A DNA stretch of 64,000 bases, from positions 1,488,001-1,552,000 of the forward strand of contig JALJCS010000051.1 of assembly GCA_023055355.1 (NCBI GenBank). Reading direction: 5' to 3'. Origin of the DNA: Agelaius tricolor. Lineage: Eukaryota; Chordata; Aves; Passeriformes; Icteridae. Positions within the stretch are counted from its first letter, which is position 1. Every line of letters begins with the position of its first letter. The translations under genes were made by a program, and so were the position numbers. Positions 27,601 through 35,490 of this stretch are shown here, piece after piece. The notes below the pieces were generated by a model. The model worked only from the letters and a program-made list of their open reading frames with translations. It ran no database searches and was not told the origin of the DNA.

Positions 27601-28156
27601 GCTGGGAGAGAACAGCTGCTTTGGAAGCTCTTCCAGCTGGGACCAGCCGTGGCTCTCAAGGCTTGGGGCAGAGTTTGAGCTTTCCCCCTCACATGCCCAG
27701 GTGCCCAAGGGCAGCTTGGCCAGAGCAGCACAGGTGAGTGCCCAGCCTGACAGAAGGAATTGCTGTGGCAAAGGGGAAGGAAAGAAGCCCATGCTGAGGG
27801 CTTCAGCTGTACATTGGTTGCACTTGGCTCTGCTGGCACAGCCAGGCAAGGCGCTGGGCTGTCCCTGACACATCCCACAGTGTTCCCTACTGCACCAGGA
27901 CAGCCCCAGCAACAGGAGCATGGCACAGAGGGCTGGGGAGGGGCTCTGCAGCTTCAGAGCACTGCTGGACAACAGGGGCAGGGAGAGCAGGGACACCAGG
28001 GCAGTTTCCAGCCTTAACACAGCCCCAGGGGCTACTCACAGTATTAGGCTTAAGTCCTTCCCTAAGCAAAAGTCGAGGTGTTGGTGTCCTTCCTGGGAAT
28101 CCAGATGCCATTGTGAAGTGATGATGTCACAGATGAGTGACAGTCCCTCAACAGAA
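1..28156 (-). CDS. HYDIN: HYDIN-like gene, copy A (5' complete, internally shortened, one frameshift, runs off left edge)
   Basis: HYDIN is a very large protein of ASH/MSP (PapD-like) beta-sandwich repeats that builds the C2b projection of the central pair in motile cilia. Eighteen coding exons are visible on the minus strand, from an ATG at 28111 to a lysine-rich exon that leaves the window. Diagnostic stretches matching remembered human HYDIN include VPIRAIGARAILDFP, STQKTLLVRN, ITAHFQWKA, IIAPGG and PGESQQVS, in the expected order. All exon phases agree from exon 1 to 18, about 846 codons before the lysine repeat. Relative to full-length HYDIN the exons between 16 and 17, and those between 17 and 18, are missing, but both joins stay in frame. 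Exon 10 has one extra base, which gives a premature stop if real. The copy could be a compact paralogue, a recent pseudogene, or a working gene with a sequencing indel. Confidence 0.9.
1057..1660 (+). mobile_element. Solo LTR of an endogenous retrovirus (arm A)
   Basis: About 600 bp inserted between two segments that are adjacent in copy B (near 34580). It has AATAAA at 1512 and 1589, followed by an R/U5-like GC-rich block. A cttatctctcctacaa flank on the left and gcctgctccttcatgag on the right match copy B, so B is the empty or nearly empty site. The exact ends are uncertain. The partner in C is at about 52375-52980. Confidence 0.75.
2486..2712 (-). CDS. HYDIN: HYDIN-A coding exon 17 (hybrid exon)
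   Basis: The 227-nt exon encodes AFSILPVPAVLQPGESQQVS and CHVEGGPSYEGL, matching human LPLSGVLQPGESQQVSFTF...CHVEGGPTYEV. Its last part (SQAPLRER) and the GTGAGTCAG donor are not from this exon in copy B. They correspond to the tail and donor region of a B exon further along (35409). A deletion therefore fused two exons, and the join to exon 18 remains in frame. Confidence 0.88.
2713..5649 (-). other. Region between exons 16 and 17 of copy A where HYDIN exons are missing
   Basis: About 2.9 kb joins exons that are far apart in human HYDIN. I could not recognise the intervening ASH exons. A splice-like segment near 3950-4180 (reading PYPSKFQPQPPKGK) is open but not recognisable as HYDIN, and frames at 3240-3730 look decayed. 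A CATC tetranucleotide run is at 4659-4680. The equivalent in C is 48387-51322. Confidence 0.5.
4659..4680 (+). repeat. (CATC)n microsatellite
   Basis: Short run of catc/atcc tetramers, mirrored in arm C as atgg units near 49360-49380. Confidence 0.8.
5650..5814 (-). CDS. HYDIN: HYDIN-A coding exon 16
   Basis: The 165-nt phase 0-0 exon encodes SSPKPCGIVQPQSTAEIPVV and GVFGDERNPL, resembling human SSPTPCGVIQPSSTVHVPLA. It is the last exon before a large loss. The next recognisable exon (17) belongs well downstream in human HYDIN. Confidence 0.93.
6257..6392 (-). CDS. HYDIN: HYDIN-A coding exon 15
   Basis: The 136-nt exon starts by completing R in ITAR|CLVPEL. It encodes CHLKVPYERKIIIRNPSHLP and ends GLIPQ, matching human CFLNYPYEKTLRL...LPGFYEVQPQ. 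Confidence 0.93.
7643..7743 (-). CDS. HYDIN: HYDIN-A coding exon 14
   Basis: The 101-nt exon encodes VTLCSNTVMEFYRRLLVDLE and then GFGEGVASVVITA, with acceptor taccag and donor GCCAG|GTACC. It corresponds to human VTLCSNTIQTYELALVVDVE. Confidence 0.94.
8232..8770 (-). mobile_element. Solo LTR, about 540 bp (arm A)
   Basis: Read on the minus strand the element begins TGTTGCGG and ends GCTGTACA, with AATAAA at about 8318-8323, giving a normal TG...CA LTR. It lies in the intron between exons 13 and 14. No clear target-site duplication was seen. Confidence 0.7.
9198..9430 (-). CDS. HYDIN: HYDIN-A coding exon 13
   Basis: The 233-nt exon encodes RCRLTNCSMVPVTFKLRMSD, then REFTMNPSQGTILPQGHQDI, ending GAG|GTATGG in phase 0. 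It matches human CSLNNTSLVPMTFKLRI...FTISPDCGTIRPQG. Confidence 0.94.
10378..10445 (-). CDS. HYDIN: HYDIN-A coding exon 12
   Basis: The 68-nt exon encodes GSVTGPNLHFDLPELDFGDI and ends SFG|GTGAGT, matching the human GSVIGPTFHFNVPALHFGDVSFG segment. Confidence 0.93.
11966..12189 (-). CDS. HYDIN: HYDIN-A coding exon 11
   Basis: The 224-nt exon encodes VELINKGALDAPFTYIPSTT, then GMIAPGGTQTVQISFHTTVL, ending ILTIR. It aligns with human LSNKGPIDALFNLVPPTT...IIAPGG. It differs from copy C at a few residues (K/Q, M/T, R/Q). Confidence 0.95.
13357..13476 (-). pseudogene. HYDIN: HYDIN-A coding exon 10 with +1 frameshift
   Basis: The expected reading GREIRLPLCLRGEGQGP requires GGGGAA, but the sequence has GGGGGAA around 13438-13444. 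The exon is therefore 120 nt where copy C has 119 (40533-40651), and the frame meets TGA about 20 codons into the exon. After the extra base the old frame resumes as TLNLGNVFVYTPYVYE, and both splice sites are intact. This is either a young disabling mutation or a homopolymer sequencing error. Confidence 0.8.
13570..13690 (+). mobile_element. CR1 LINE 3' fragment (arm A)
   Basis: The stretch gatgatctttaaggtc followed by ctgtgattctgtgg is the usual CR1 3' terminal sequence. It lies just beyond the acceptor side of exon 10. Confidence 0.7.
14392..14491 (-). CDS. HYDIN: HYDIN-A coding exon 9
   Basis: The 100-nt exon reads EGEIGPNCSAEITVTFKALE and ends HVS|G, matching human EGEIWPNSSAEINVIFKP. 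The acceptor is ttgtag and the donor is CTCAG|GTGCAG. Confidence 0.93.
15579..15771 (-). CDS. HYDIN: HYDIN-A coding exon 8
   Basis: The 193-nt exon encodes HPSGEEWLENFTEEKEVEKV and DPLLFASDNFFIEPL, ending at TTG|GTAAGTG in phase 0. It is the first exon shared with copy C (38254-38446). Confidence 0.9.
16448..16652 (-). CDS. HYDIN: HYDIN-A coding exon 7
   Basis: The 205-nt exon encodes GEAVDVDVVLSTNSVEAGKT and then FLENRSNITAHFQWKA before an acidic EEEENKEK tail. The donor AGGAG|GTTGGT is weak in sequence, but its phase matches the next exon. It is the last exon before the inverted-repeat boundary at about 16136, so it has no partner in copy C. Confidence 0.88.
17952..18070 (-). CDS. HYDIN: HYDIN-A coding exon 6
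   Basis: The 119-nt exon completes the split serine codon of STQ|SPFSVVP and ends at ACACAG|GTGAGT. It encodes PFSVVPTAGTLAAGDTMQVT, typical of the last strands of an ASH domain. Confidence 0.93.
19587..19622 (+). repeat. (ATTCC)n microsatellite
   Basis: About seven consecutive ATTCC units in an intron of copy A. Confidence 0.9.
21075..21274 (-). CDS. HYDIN: HYDIN-A coding exon 5
   Basis: The 200-nt exon has a ctgcag acceptor and a GTGAGG donor and ends in phase 2. It holds the near-identical block VPIRAIGARAILDFP and STQKTLLVRNVGNR, the strongest single HYDIN signature in the window. Confidence 0.96.
22722..22856 (-). CDS. HYDIN: HYDIN-A coding exon 4
   Basis: The 135-nt phase 0-0 exon encodes ESSPYFQLACPSDVYHIVPP and ends at AACAAG|GTGAGG. 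It matches the human ESSPYFKV...DVCHKVAPG segment of the first ASH domain. Confidence 0.92.
24619..24738 (-). CDS. HYDIN: HYDIN-A coding exon 3
   Basis: The 120-nt phase 0-0 exon lies between a ctctccag acceptor and an AAG|GTAAGTGC donor. It encodes the first ASH strand, with RELVFQNVVAHEV resembling the human IIFQNYVPCEV segment. Confidence 0.88.
26784..26903 (-). CDS. HYDIN: HYDIN-A coding exon 2
   Basis: The 120-nt phase 0-0 exon starts after a tttcag acceptor and ends at AAG|GTAGCC. It encodes LLPSKFQREKFVN and, near its end, DMSETRPK, which lines up with the DMSET motif in the N-terminal region of human HYDIN. Confidence 0.8.
28040..28156 (-). CDS. HYDIN: HYDIN-A coding exon 1 with start codon
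   Basis: An acceptor (ccttccag) lies just above 28156. About 45 bases of 5' UTR follow, then ATG at 28111 with A at -3 and G at +4. The 24 codons run MASGFPGRTPTPRLLLREGL onward to a GTGAGT donor in phase 0. The spliced 5' UTR implies an upstream non-coding exon, probably near the CpG-rich block at 30.2 kb. I chose this start because the next exon continues in frame into the conserved N-terminal DMSET motif. Confidence 0.7.
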
Positions 28157-28447
28157 CTGGAAGGAACAACAATGGAACTCTGAAAATCCAGAACCCAGTT
28201 CATGGCAGACTCAAGGGATATACTGGTGCTAAAGATTTTCTATGATTTGAAAGTAGCTATGTGCTTGTTTGGCATAAGCAGCTAGTATTGTTAGGCCTCT
28301 AGTTGGACTTTATTTGAACTACATGGTTACCTTGTGCAATTCATTAAAGATGGATCATACTGAAACCTGGAGCTAAAATGCTCAACATTAAAAATACTTA
28401 GAACAATCAAAGCTGTAGCTTAAATATTATTTAAAAACAGCTTGAGT

Positions 28448-28521
28448 GGACCTCCTCTTCTTAAGGCTAAACAACCCCTGCTCTCTCAGCTGCTCCTCAC
28501 AGGACTTGAGAGAGACTGGAG
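28448..28521 (-). mobile_element. CR1 LINE fragment
   Basis: On the minus strand it reads ctgtgaggagcagctgag, then ggggttgtttagcct, the familiar CR1 3' region. It stops exactly where the LTR-like element starting tgttatgg begins. Confidence 0.65.
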
Positions 28522-29576
28522 TGTTATGGTTAATGGCTTAAATATTGCTATAAAGAACTTTTTGCCCATTGTGACAAAACTGTATAGAGAAGCTGAGACC
28601 CCCAAGCCCACCCTTCCCTGAAAATGCCTCCTGACTGGAACTTGGCACTGTGAGTTAAGCTGCCTAAGGGAACTTGAGACAAGATAAAGCTGACACTAGC
28701 ATCCCATTAGCTCAGGTCTGGGGAGAAGTGAACAAGGCTGAGGGAGAAAAATACATCCCCACTAAAGCCAGACCCAGCAGCTGTGCTGAAAACCAGCTCT
28801 GTCTGCCTTCAGGCTGGGGAAGTCATAGCCACAGACTCGTCTGCTGAGGCCAGGTTTGCACTCAAACCTCCCATCAACAGAGGGGGGAGGAGGAAATTCT
28901 GGGCGTGTGGCACAACCTCTGCTAAGGGGCAGTGGACACCCATCCTCCCTCAGGCAAACTGGCTCAGCTCTAAAAGCCCCCAGCCCCAGAAGGCCACATC
29001 CAGGGGACCTTCCCATGAGGGGCAGCTGAGGGGGTGTCATAACCCATCAAAGACCTCGAAAGTGCCCCCAGAGCCATTCCTGAGGCCTTGCACCAGACGA
29101 CTGCAGGGCATGCAAAGTAACACAACAGATCTGAAAAGCCACAACCCAATTCAGGGCAGACTCAAAGGATATCCTAGTGCTAAAGATTTTATATTATTTG
29201 AGAGTAGCAAGAGACAGAGCCAAACTTGCCCCACCCCAGGGAGCTACCTGGGCAGTCCCACCTTGCCCAAATCTGCATTAATCCTTTGGAGTCTTCCATT
29301 TTGTGAGGCCTCACCACAGAGAAGACCAGAAGAGGATTGAATGGGATGGGATCCATGGAATGGTGATATTTTCTACTAAATCTCTCTCTGTCGCTCTCTT
29401 TCTTCCCCCCTTCCCAGCTCCCTCCCTCCCCCCTCCTTTTGCTATTTCTTTATCCCTCTCTCTTCCTCACATTTACTGTTCCATAAAATCCAAACTATTG
29501 ACTTTGGCACATGGTCATGTTTTGCACCTTAATCCAGGGGCATCCCCTTAATAATTTTAATAACTAGATCATAACA
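28522..29576. mobile_element. LTR-like element, about 1.05 kb, in 5' UTR intron
   Basis: The element starts TGTTATGG and ends CATAACA, so its ends are inverted and of TG...CA form. It has no coding frame of note. A 75-bp stretch inside (about 29132-29205) is a diverged direct repeat of 28185-28255 just outside. The family could not be named. Confidence 0.55.
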
Positions 29577-29861
29577 ACCCCCTGAAACTTGAACAGAACT
29601 CATTCACCTATACGTAGTTTAAATAAATACTATAGGAAAAAAAGGATAGACTAGTATATTTAGGAAATGTTGCATTTCTTCGGTGAGACAAAAAGCACCA
29701 TCAGCAGACCATATATGGTTCATCCCCTCAGCTGTACATGCCACCAAACTGAAGACTGGCATTATCCCATCCTGTATTTCCCTCTGGCATTCTCTTTCAG
29801 AGCAGAGATGTGCCAAAACCAGAAAGTACAACTTGAGTCAATCTTTACCTTCAAACGAAAT

Positions 29862-30175
29862 TCAGGACTCCCTCACAATGACCAATGCTTTGCCGGTTCA
29901 GGACTCCCTCACAGAAACCAATGTTCTGTGAATTTAGGAGTCCCTCACAAAGACCAATGCTTTGTAAGTTCAGGACTCCCTCACAGAAACCAATGTTCTG
30001 TGAATTTAGGAGTCCCTCACAAAGACCAATGCTTTGTAAGTTCAGGACTCCCTCACAGAAACCAATGTTCTGTGAATTTAGGAGTCCCTAGCAAAAACCA
30101 ATGTTGTGCGAGTTTCCGAGTTGCTCACAGAGACCAATTCTCCGCGAAATCACAGGACCCGTAGAGACCAATCTC
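29862..30175. repeat. 36-bp tandem repeat with a CCAAT box in every unit
   Basis: CCAAT starts at 29882, 29918, 29954, 29990, 30026, 30062, 30098, 30134 and 30168. That is seven intervals of exactly 36 bp, then one of 34. Two unit types alternate (ggactccctcacagaa and ggagtccctcacaaag), giving a 72-bp higher-order period. Because 36 is a multiple of three, spurious 12-residue repeat frames appear. The array abuts the CpG-rich block to its right. Confidence 0.9.
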
Positions 30176-30345
30176 TGCGAACCGTTCGCTTGGCTAATGC
30201 CGAGTGCGAATGAGCAGCAGCGCCGGCTGCGGGCGCTGAGGCCACGGCGCCGTCACAGACGCTGAGGGCCCGGGCGCGGTTACCGGGCAACCGCGGCACC
30301 GAGCCTGGGGCCGGCCCGGGCCGGGCCGCGCTGCTTTGCAGAGGA
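30175..30345 (-). promoter_or_regulatory. CpG-rich probable promoter of HYDIN copy A
   Basis: This is a short block rich in CG dinucleotides in otherwise AT-rich or neutral DNA, about 2.1 kb upstream of the first coding exon. It sits next to nine CCAAT boxes and holds an X-box-like palindrome. The presence of a spliced 5' UTR in exon 1 fits a non-coding first exon here. Direction is inferred, and a bidirectional promoter is possible. Confidence 0.55.
30279..30291. promoter_or_regulatory. RFX X-box-like inverted repeat
   Basis: GTTACC-G-GGCAAC is an inverted pair of RFX half sites (GTTRCC / GGYAAC) with a one-base spacer. RFX factors control motile-cilia genes, so the site suits a HYDIN promoter. 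Confidence 0.6.
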
Positions 30346-30469
30346 CATTGGCACTTTTGCTGCTGACTTGGCTTTAGTGCTTTCTGACGAGTCTTTCTGT
30401 ATTTATGAAAGATTAAAATGTGGTGATAAAGGCACCTACGGCACTGCTCTTTGTATAGCACTAGGATGC

Positions 30470-30882
30470 TATCCTGGCTGGAGCCTCAGCAGGGGCTGAG
30501 GGAGCTGGGCAGGGGCTGGGCCTGGAGCAAAGGAGGCTCAGGGGGGCCCTTGTGGCTCTGCACAACTCCCTGCCAGGAGGGGACAGCCGGGGGGTCGGGC
30601 TGTGCTCCCAGGGACAGGGACAGGAGCAGAGGGAACGGCCTCAGGCTGCGCTCAGGCTGGGCACCAGCAGGAATTTCCCCATGGAAAGGCTGCTCAGGCC
30701 TTGGCAGGGGCTGCCCAGGGAGCTTGGCAGTGCCCATCCCTGCAGGTGTCCCAGGAAGGGCCGGAGGTGGCACTCAGGGCTCTGGGCTGGGGACAAGGTG
30801 GGCATCGGGCACAGCTGGGACTCCGTGGTCTCAGGGAGCTTTCCCAACCTTGATGATTTCATGAGTCTGTGATTCTATGAAG
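30470..30882 (+). mobile_element. CR1 LINE 3' segment
   Basis: G-rich CR1 body ending in ccttgatgatttcatgag and tgtgattctatga, the characteristic CR1 3' end. Frames in it are not independent genes. Confidence 0.8.
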
Positions 30883-32409
30883 GGATGATTCAAACCAGAT
30901 TTTAACTCCAAATATATCATACACAAATATTACAAAGGTCAAAATTCACGGGAAAGAAATTTAAGATTATTCTTTAAGATTGAAATAATCATATGTCAAT
31001 GTTGCATACAACATTGTTACATACAATATTGTAAAGCCGTATAAAAGAAGAGCTTTGTTACCCTTGTAAAATTATGGCTCAGGCCTGCTGCTTCAGCTAA
31101 GTACAGCTAACAGCTAGCCTGACAAGTTCCTGTGAGAAAGGAAAAGAAAGAAGAAGAAAGACTTCTACCCACAGCTTCTATCCAGGAGACAAGAATGTAA
31201 ACCTCGTTAGGGAGGAAAGGTTTTGACTAACATGTACTTTAGCAACTACCAACCAATGAACCGAATTGCAGTAAATTACTAACCAATTAAAATGAAAGAC
31301 AATGCCTTTAGAAAACCATCTAAATGTGAGCTGTGAAGAATAAAGATGGGCTGTTGTGCATGAAGATAGCGACATGTAAGGACAGCATTACATGAACTAC
31401 CCTTGGGTTTAACATCTTCAGTGAAAAGTTAAACTGGACCTGTCTATTAGGAAAGGATTATTGGTTCAAATTTTCTTGTCCTTGAAGAGAATTCAAAAGT
31501 CTTTATAGATATATTACTGCTTATGTAAATACAAACACCTTCATGTTAACATGTAGAGATACATTCTGATTAACATTATTGACAGACCAATGGAAGAGGA
31601 AAACTAATCAGATTTTATAGGCTGACTTCTTCCCTCTAATACCTGGCCTTTCTGGCTGAGATGCCAGACTCATGACCATACTGCTTAATTCTTTTTCAGT
31701 TAAAGATGATGCAGAGTTGTGAGAAAAGCTGTGCCTCCAATGAGGCCTGGCCTTGTACACATCTAGTAAAAAAGATATTTCTGTGTTTGAAGTTTCTCAA
31801 AAGGCAGATCTTTGCCGTGGAAATGCAACTCTCAGTCAGTGACTGTGTTGGCAGAAGATGAAATAAAATGCAGCTTGTGCCTTTTCTGTGTTTATCTTTT
31901 TGTGCGCGGGTTTTAGAGTTTGTTTTGTGTTGCTGCCTTTGCCCTGCTCTTTTCCCCGCGGGTGTTTTGGGGGAGCAGAGGTGCAGCGGCCCCGGGGGCG
32001 CTGTGGCGGCCGAGCCAGGCGAGCCCAGAGCGGGCCGCATTCACGGCCGCAGGGCCCTGCTGGGATCCATGGATAATGAGAGGATTGGCCCGCGCAATGA
32101 AGGGATGACTATTGTGTGAATATTAAGAGAAGCTTTATTGATGTGTAGTTATGTCATTGCACTTTAAATGTCCTCTCTTCTCCCCATAGTTTCCCTTTTT
32201 GTAGGGCTTTCCCTCTGCCCTGTGGGCGGCACAGGCCCCTGCTCTGGCGCAGAGCTGCTTGATTCCTTCTGTCTGATAGGAGGCAGGAGCCTTACCTACT
32301 GTGTTTGTGCGCCTTGAAAACGTGTTGCTATAGGGTTTTTTAAGTTTATTTCGTTTTCTGACTAAATTCTGATTCTTTTATATAGTTTTACAGTTACTGG
32401 AGAGATTGA
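30883..32409. other. Spacer with no recognised gene
   Basis: AT-rich DNA with a TATAAAAG motif near 31030 and AATAAA-like motifs near 31339 and 31860, possibly remnants of LTRs. A small CG-rich block lies at about 31950-32060. I see no supported coding exon. Confidence 0.4.
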
Positions 32410-33245
32410 AAAGCGGTAAATGCAACGCCTTATTACCTATCAAATTTTAACATGGTCTGATATTTTTAACAAGAATGCTAACAAATTTGCCATATAAAAT
32501 GATGCCAGATACAGTCACAAAAAGCTGTTGGGTTGTTCAGCAATATGCTAAATTGCACGTTATTATATTTATTTTTCAGTAACCCTGCACTTTAAAAAGT
32601 CGTACTGAATTTCTGTTTCCATGGAATTTGCAGTTCCCATGAGTTTTTCTCATAACTGATTTACTTAGAATTCTAATATGCTTTTTACAACTTTAATCCC
32701 TCCAGTACACCATCATGCTGTTATTTCATTTATGGCTTATTCACCTTTCAGTTGTCTAACAGATAATAACCAGTGAAAACCTTCATGAGATAATACCCTC
32801 ACAAGAGTGAGCTGTTTCAACATCAGAACATAGGAGCCTTTTTTAAATGAATGAAAAGGGGGAGATGTCATAGACAGGTAGAATAATGATAAAAGAAAGG
32901 CCTTATGAAATCAGGCCTTGTTCTGCAATATTAACAGCTGGCCTGTCATCTCTTCTAAGTGCAGAGAAGCAGTTACAAGTTCCCATGTGAAGCTATTTTG
33001 AGAATGAGAGTTTGTTAACAATCTATTCTGAGGGTGAAAAACAAATGTACCTGCAACAACAAGGATTTGTCCCATGAGAATCAGTGCAGAGAACAAGTAA
33101 ACAATACAATAGAGAGATTTGATGCACAAGTAAAATATATTTTATTAACCAATAGCTTACTTAGAAAGAAATCTATTAACTAATTAAAGTTGCATACAAG
33201 GTCTGAAACTGTAGAAACTGAGTTGAGTGAATAAAGAATAATCTT
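32410..33245 (+). mobile_element. Decayed endogenous retrovirus: internal remnant, polypurine tract and LTR
   Basis: The polypurine tract aaaagggggaga (about 32854-32865) is followed by an LTR beginning TGTCATAG at 32866, with aataaag near 33232. The preceding 32410-32850 and the LTR match the reverse complement of 56560-56920 and 53990-54470. About 2.1 kb present on the right side is absent here. The element lies just downstream of copy B's lysine-rich exon, in opposite orientation to it. Confidence 0.75.
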
Positions 33246-33377
33246 TCCCTGCCTGAAAAAACTGAGTCCCAAGAAGGGGTAACCTCCCCATCAGCACAGA
33301 TGATACTCAGTCATTGTGGAACATCATCATCTGACTGTCCCCTCTGTAACTTTGCTTTGCATCTTCAGCTGAGATGA

Positions 33378-34152
33378 CTAAAGATTGCTTTGGTCTCTAC
33401 ATTTTTGTTCAGGTTTCTTCTTCACCTTCTCCTGAGGCTTATTGGTCTTCTGACCTTGGTTTCCAGCTGCATGCTGGAACTTGTTTCCCTTCTGGATCAC
33501 AGGTATCTGCACAGTACCCTGAACTCTGTTCCAGTAGGAGAAATTCTGCTGCAATGACTCATAGATCTGAAACCTCTGGATCAAGTTCTCCATCTCAGCT
33601 GCGTCCTCTGGGATTTCAGTTTCTCCCTTCTTTGGGGCTTTGGTTCTCCCCTTCTTTTGGGCTTTGGTTCCCCCCTTCTCTGGGGCTTTGGTTTCATCCT
33701 TCTTTGAGGTTTTGGGTTCCCCCTTCTCTGGGGCTTTTGCTTCCCCCTTCTTTGGAGCTTTGGTTTCCTTCTCTGGGATTTTGGTTGCCTTTCTCTCTGG
33801 GGATTTAGTTTCCTTTTCTGGAGGTTTGTTTTTCTTCTCTGGGGGTTCGGTTGCCTTCTTTAGGATTTTCGTCTCCTTCTTCTCTGGGGGTTTGGTTTCC
33901 TTCTTTTCTGGAGGTTTGTTTTTCTTCTCTGGGATCATGGTTTCCTTCCTCTCTGGAGCCTTGGTTTCCTTCTTCTCTGGGGGTTTGGTTTTCCCCTTCT
34001 CTGCTTTTGGAGGTTGCTTCCCCACAGAGACACCCTTCTTGTCCTTCTTCCGCTTCTCTTCCTCCTTCCGCCTTTCTTCCTCCTTCCGCCTCTCTTCCTC
34101 CTCTAAGGCTTTTGCCTCCTCCTCACGCTTTTGAGCCAGCTGCTTCAGCTCC
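33378..34152 (-). CDS. HYDIN: HYDIN-B lysine-rich exon with conserved C-terminal block
   Basis: The exon begins KELKQLAQKREEEAKALEEE after GCTGAAG| (the ctgcag acceptor of A and C is altered, shifting the site by one codon in frame). About twenty degenerate 24-bp units follow, then RFQIYESLQQNFSYWNRVQG and GTVQIPVIQKG, which match human HYDIN. The frame stops at 33378, but GAGAAG|GTGAAG at 33426/33425 could be the real donor. Confidence 0.82.
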
Positions 34153-34589
34153 CTTCAGCAAACAAAACAGAAAAAATCGCTGAGAGTCCCCACCAGAAAC
34201 TTGGGCTCAGCAGTCCTGGCCGGCCCTGCACTTCATTCCTTGACCCTGAGGCCAGGCAGAACCACGAGACCATTTCCGTGAATTTTTCTCAACCCACAGA
34301 GGTTGGGAACATCCCAAGTGATGCCATTGGTGCAAGGGGACCTCCAGGACCAGCCAAACCTGAACGTTGCCATCATAAGGTCTTGGCTGTGCAAGCTCCC
34401 TCTTAAGGCACAGCCAGACACCTCCAGCCCACTGCCAAAGGCTGATCCAGCAGCTCTCTGTGCTGATGCCTGAAAATGCTCTTTGTCTCTTGATTTCCCA
34501 GTTTAAAGCAGATCACAGATTGCTGACATCTGCTTATCTCTCCTACAATTCTCACTCAGCTCATTCAGCACCCCTCAGGGCACAGCCTG

Positions 34590-35403
34590 CTCCTTCATGA
34601 GAATAATCCTATCAGTCAGAAAGCAAAGGCTGCAGGAACTCCTCTCCTGCAAGACAGGCTCTTGTCAGCCAGATTTCCTGCAGGAACCCAGCTGTGAGCA
34701 AGCAAACCGGTGCTCTCTGCCATGAAAGCCATCTGAAACAGCCTCATCTGTCTCCTCCCCATGAAACCAACTTCAGCCTGGGCTGAAGGAAGTGCTGATA
34801 CACAGACTTGCTTTAACCAGCCTCCACTCTCAGCTCCACACTTTGCCTGTGTGTCCTGAGCTGGGCTGCCTTGCTGGAGCTGAGCTTCTCCTGGGCTGGC
34901 CTACTGCTGCAGCTGAAGGGGAGCCTAAAGGACGTGAGCTTCTGTGGGTGGTGTCCCACCATAAGGAGAAGCCTGGCAGATCAGCATCGCAAGGACTTGC
35001 AATGCTGTGGCAGGAGCAGGACCCAAACCAAGCTTTGCTCTGTGCCCCACACCTGCCCATACCACAATCCCACTGTTTTGGTGAAGGGAGATGATCAAGA
35101 AGGTGCAACTCAACCCCATGGACCTAAAGACACCTCTAGAGGCAGTGCCAAGGCAAGCCCAGAGCCCAGCTCCCTGCAGGCAGCATCTAAGCCAGGAGGG
35201 CTCAGCACTCCAATAGAGAAGAAGATCTTCTGTCTCAACAGAAGAAGGTCCTTCCTCTCATGGGAGCCAGGGAGCTCAGAGTGGCCCTCCCTGTGCTGCT
35301 TCTGGCCTTTGCTATCCAGCACCTCTGAGCTCAGAGTCCTTGGAGCAGGGAAGCCCTCCAGGGACAATAACCCATGGAACAGCAGGAACCCATGGAAGCC
35401 TTA
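34590..35403 (-). other. Copy B intron homologous to 1665-2480 of copy A
   Basis: Colinear with the exon 17-18 intron of copies A and C, minus the LTR at 1057-1660. It shows that B lacks that insertion and that A and C joined this intron directly to exon 17. Confidence 0.8.
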
Positions 35404-35408
35404 CTCAC

Positions 35409-35490
35409 TTTTTCCTCCCTATGAGCTTCCTTTCCAGTGCTATTTTATCCACTTCTGCTTTCCTCTGCAGAGCTTTCTCTCGCTGCAGTT
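35409..35490 (-). CDS. HYDIN: HYDIN-B exon, charged coiled segment
   Basis: The 82-nt exon encodes LQREKALQRKAEVDKIALER and ends at AAAAA|GTGAGT. Its donor-side flank is what follows exon 17 in copies A and C, marking their deletion breakpoint. Confidence 0.78.

Larger units (their letters stand above)
16653..28039. other. Intronic DNA of copy A unique to the spacer
   Basis: These introns separate exons 1-7 and have no partner in C. They include an ATTCC pentamer run (19587-19622), two short tandem duplications at 21339-21400 and an A/C-rich run at 26906-26960. A stretch at 25200-25720 has an aataaag motif and may be an old LTR, but its ends could not be set. No other genes were seen. Confidence 0.6.

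Noticed and set aside
28122..28129. TGATGTCA, a CRE/ATF-like octamer just upstream of the start codon
   Set aside because: A single short match in what is probably spliced 5' UTR, easily due to chance.
29667..30164. Repetitive 165-residue frame (HRNQCSVNLGVPHKDQCF units) and an overlapping frame
   Set aside because: The 36-bp repeat length keeps frames open. There is no start context or splice structure, and CCAAT conservation explains the pattern better.
29862..30175. CRISPR-like regular array
   Set aside because: Units are contiguous with no unique spacers, and the context is a vertebrate genome.
30345..30470. Open stretch on the plus strand right of the CpG block that reads like a short exon
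   Set aside because: No recognised family or clear donor, and it runs into a CR1. Too weak to call a neighbouring gene.
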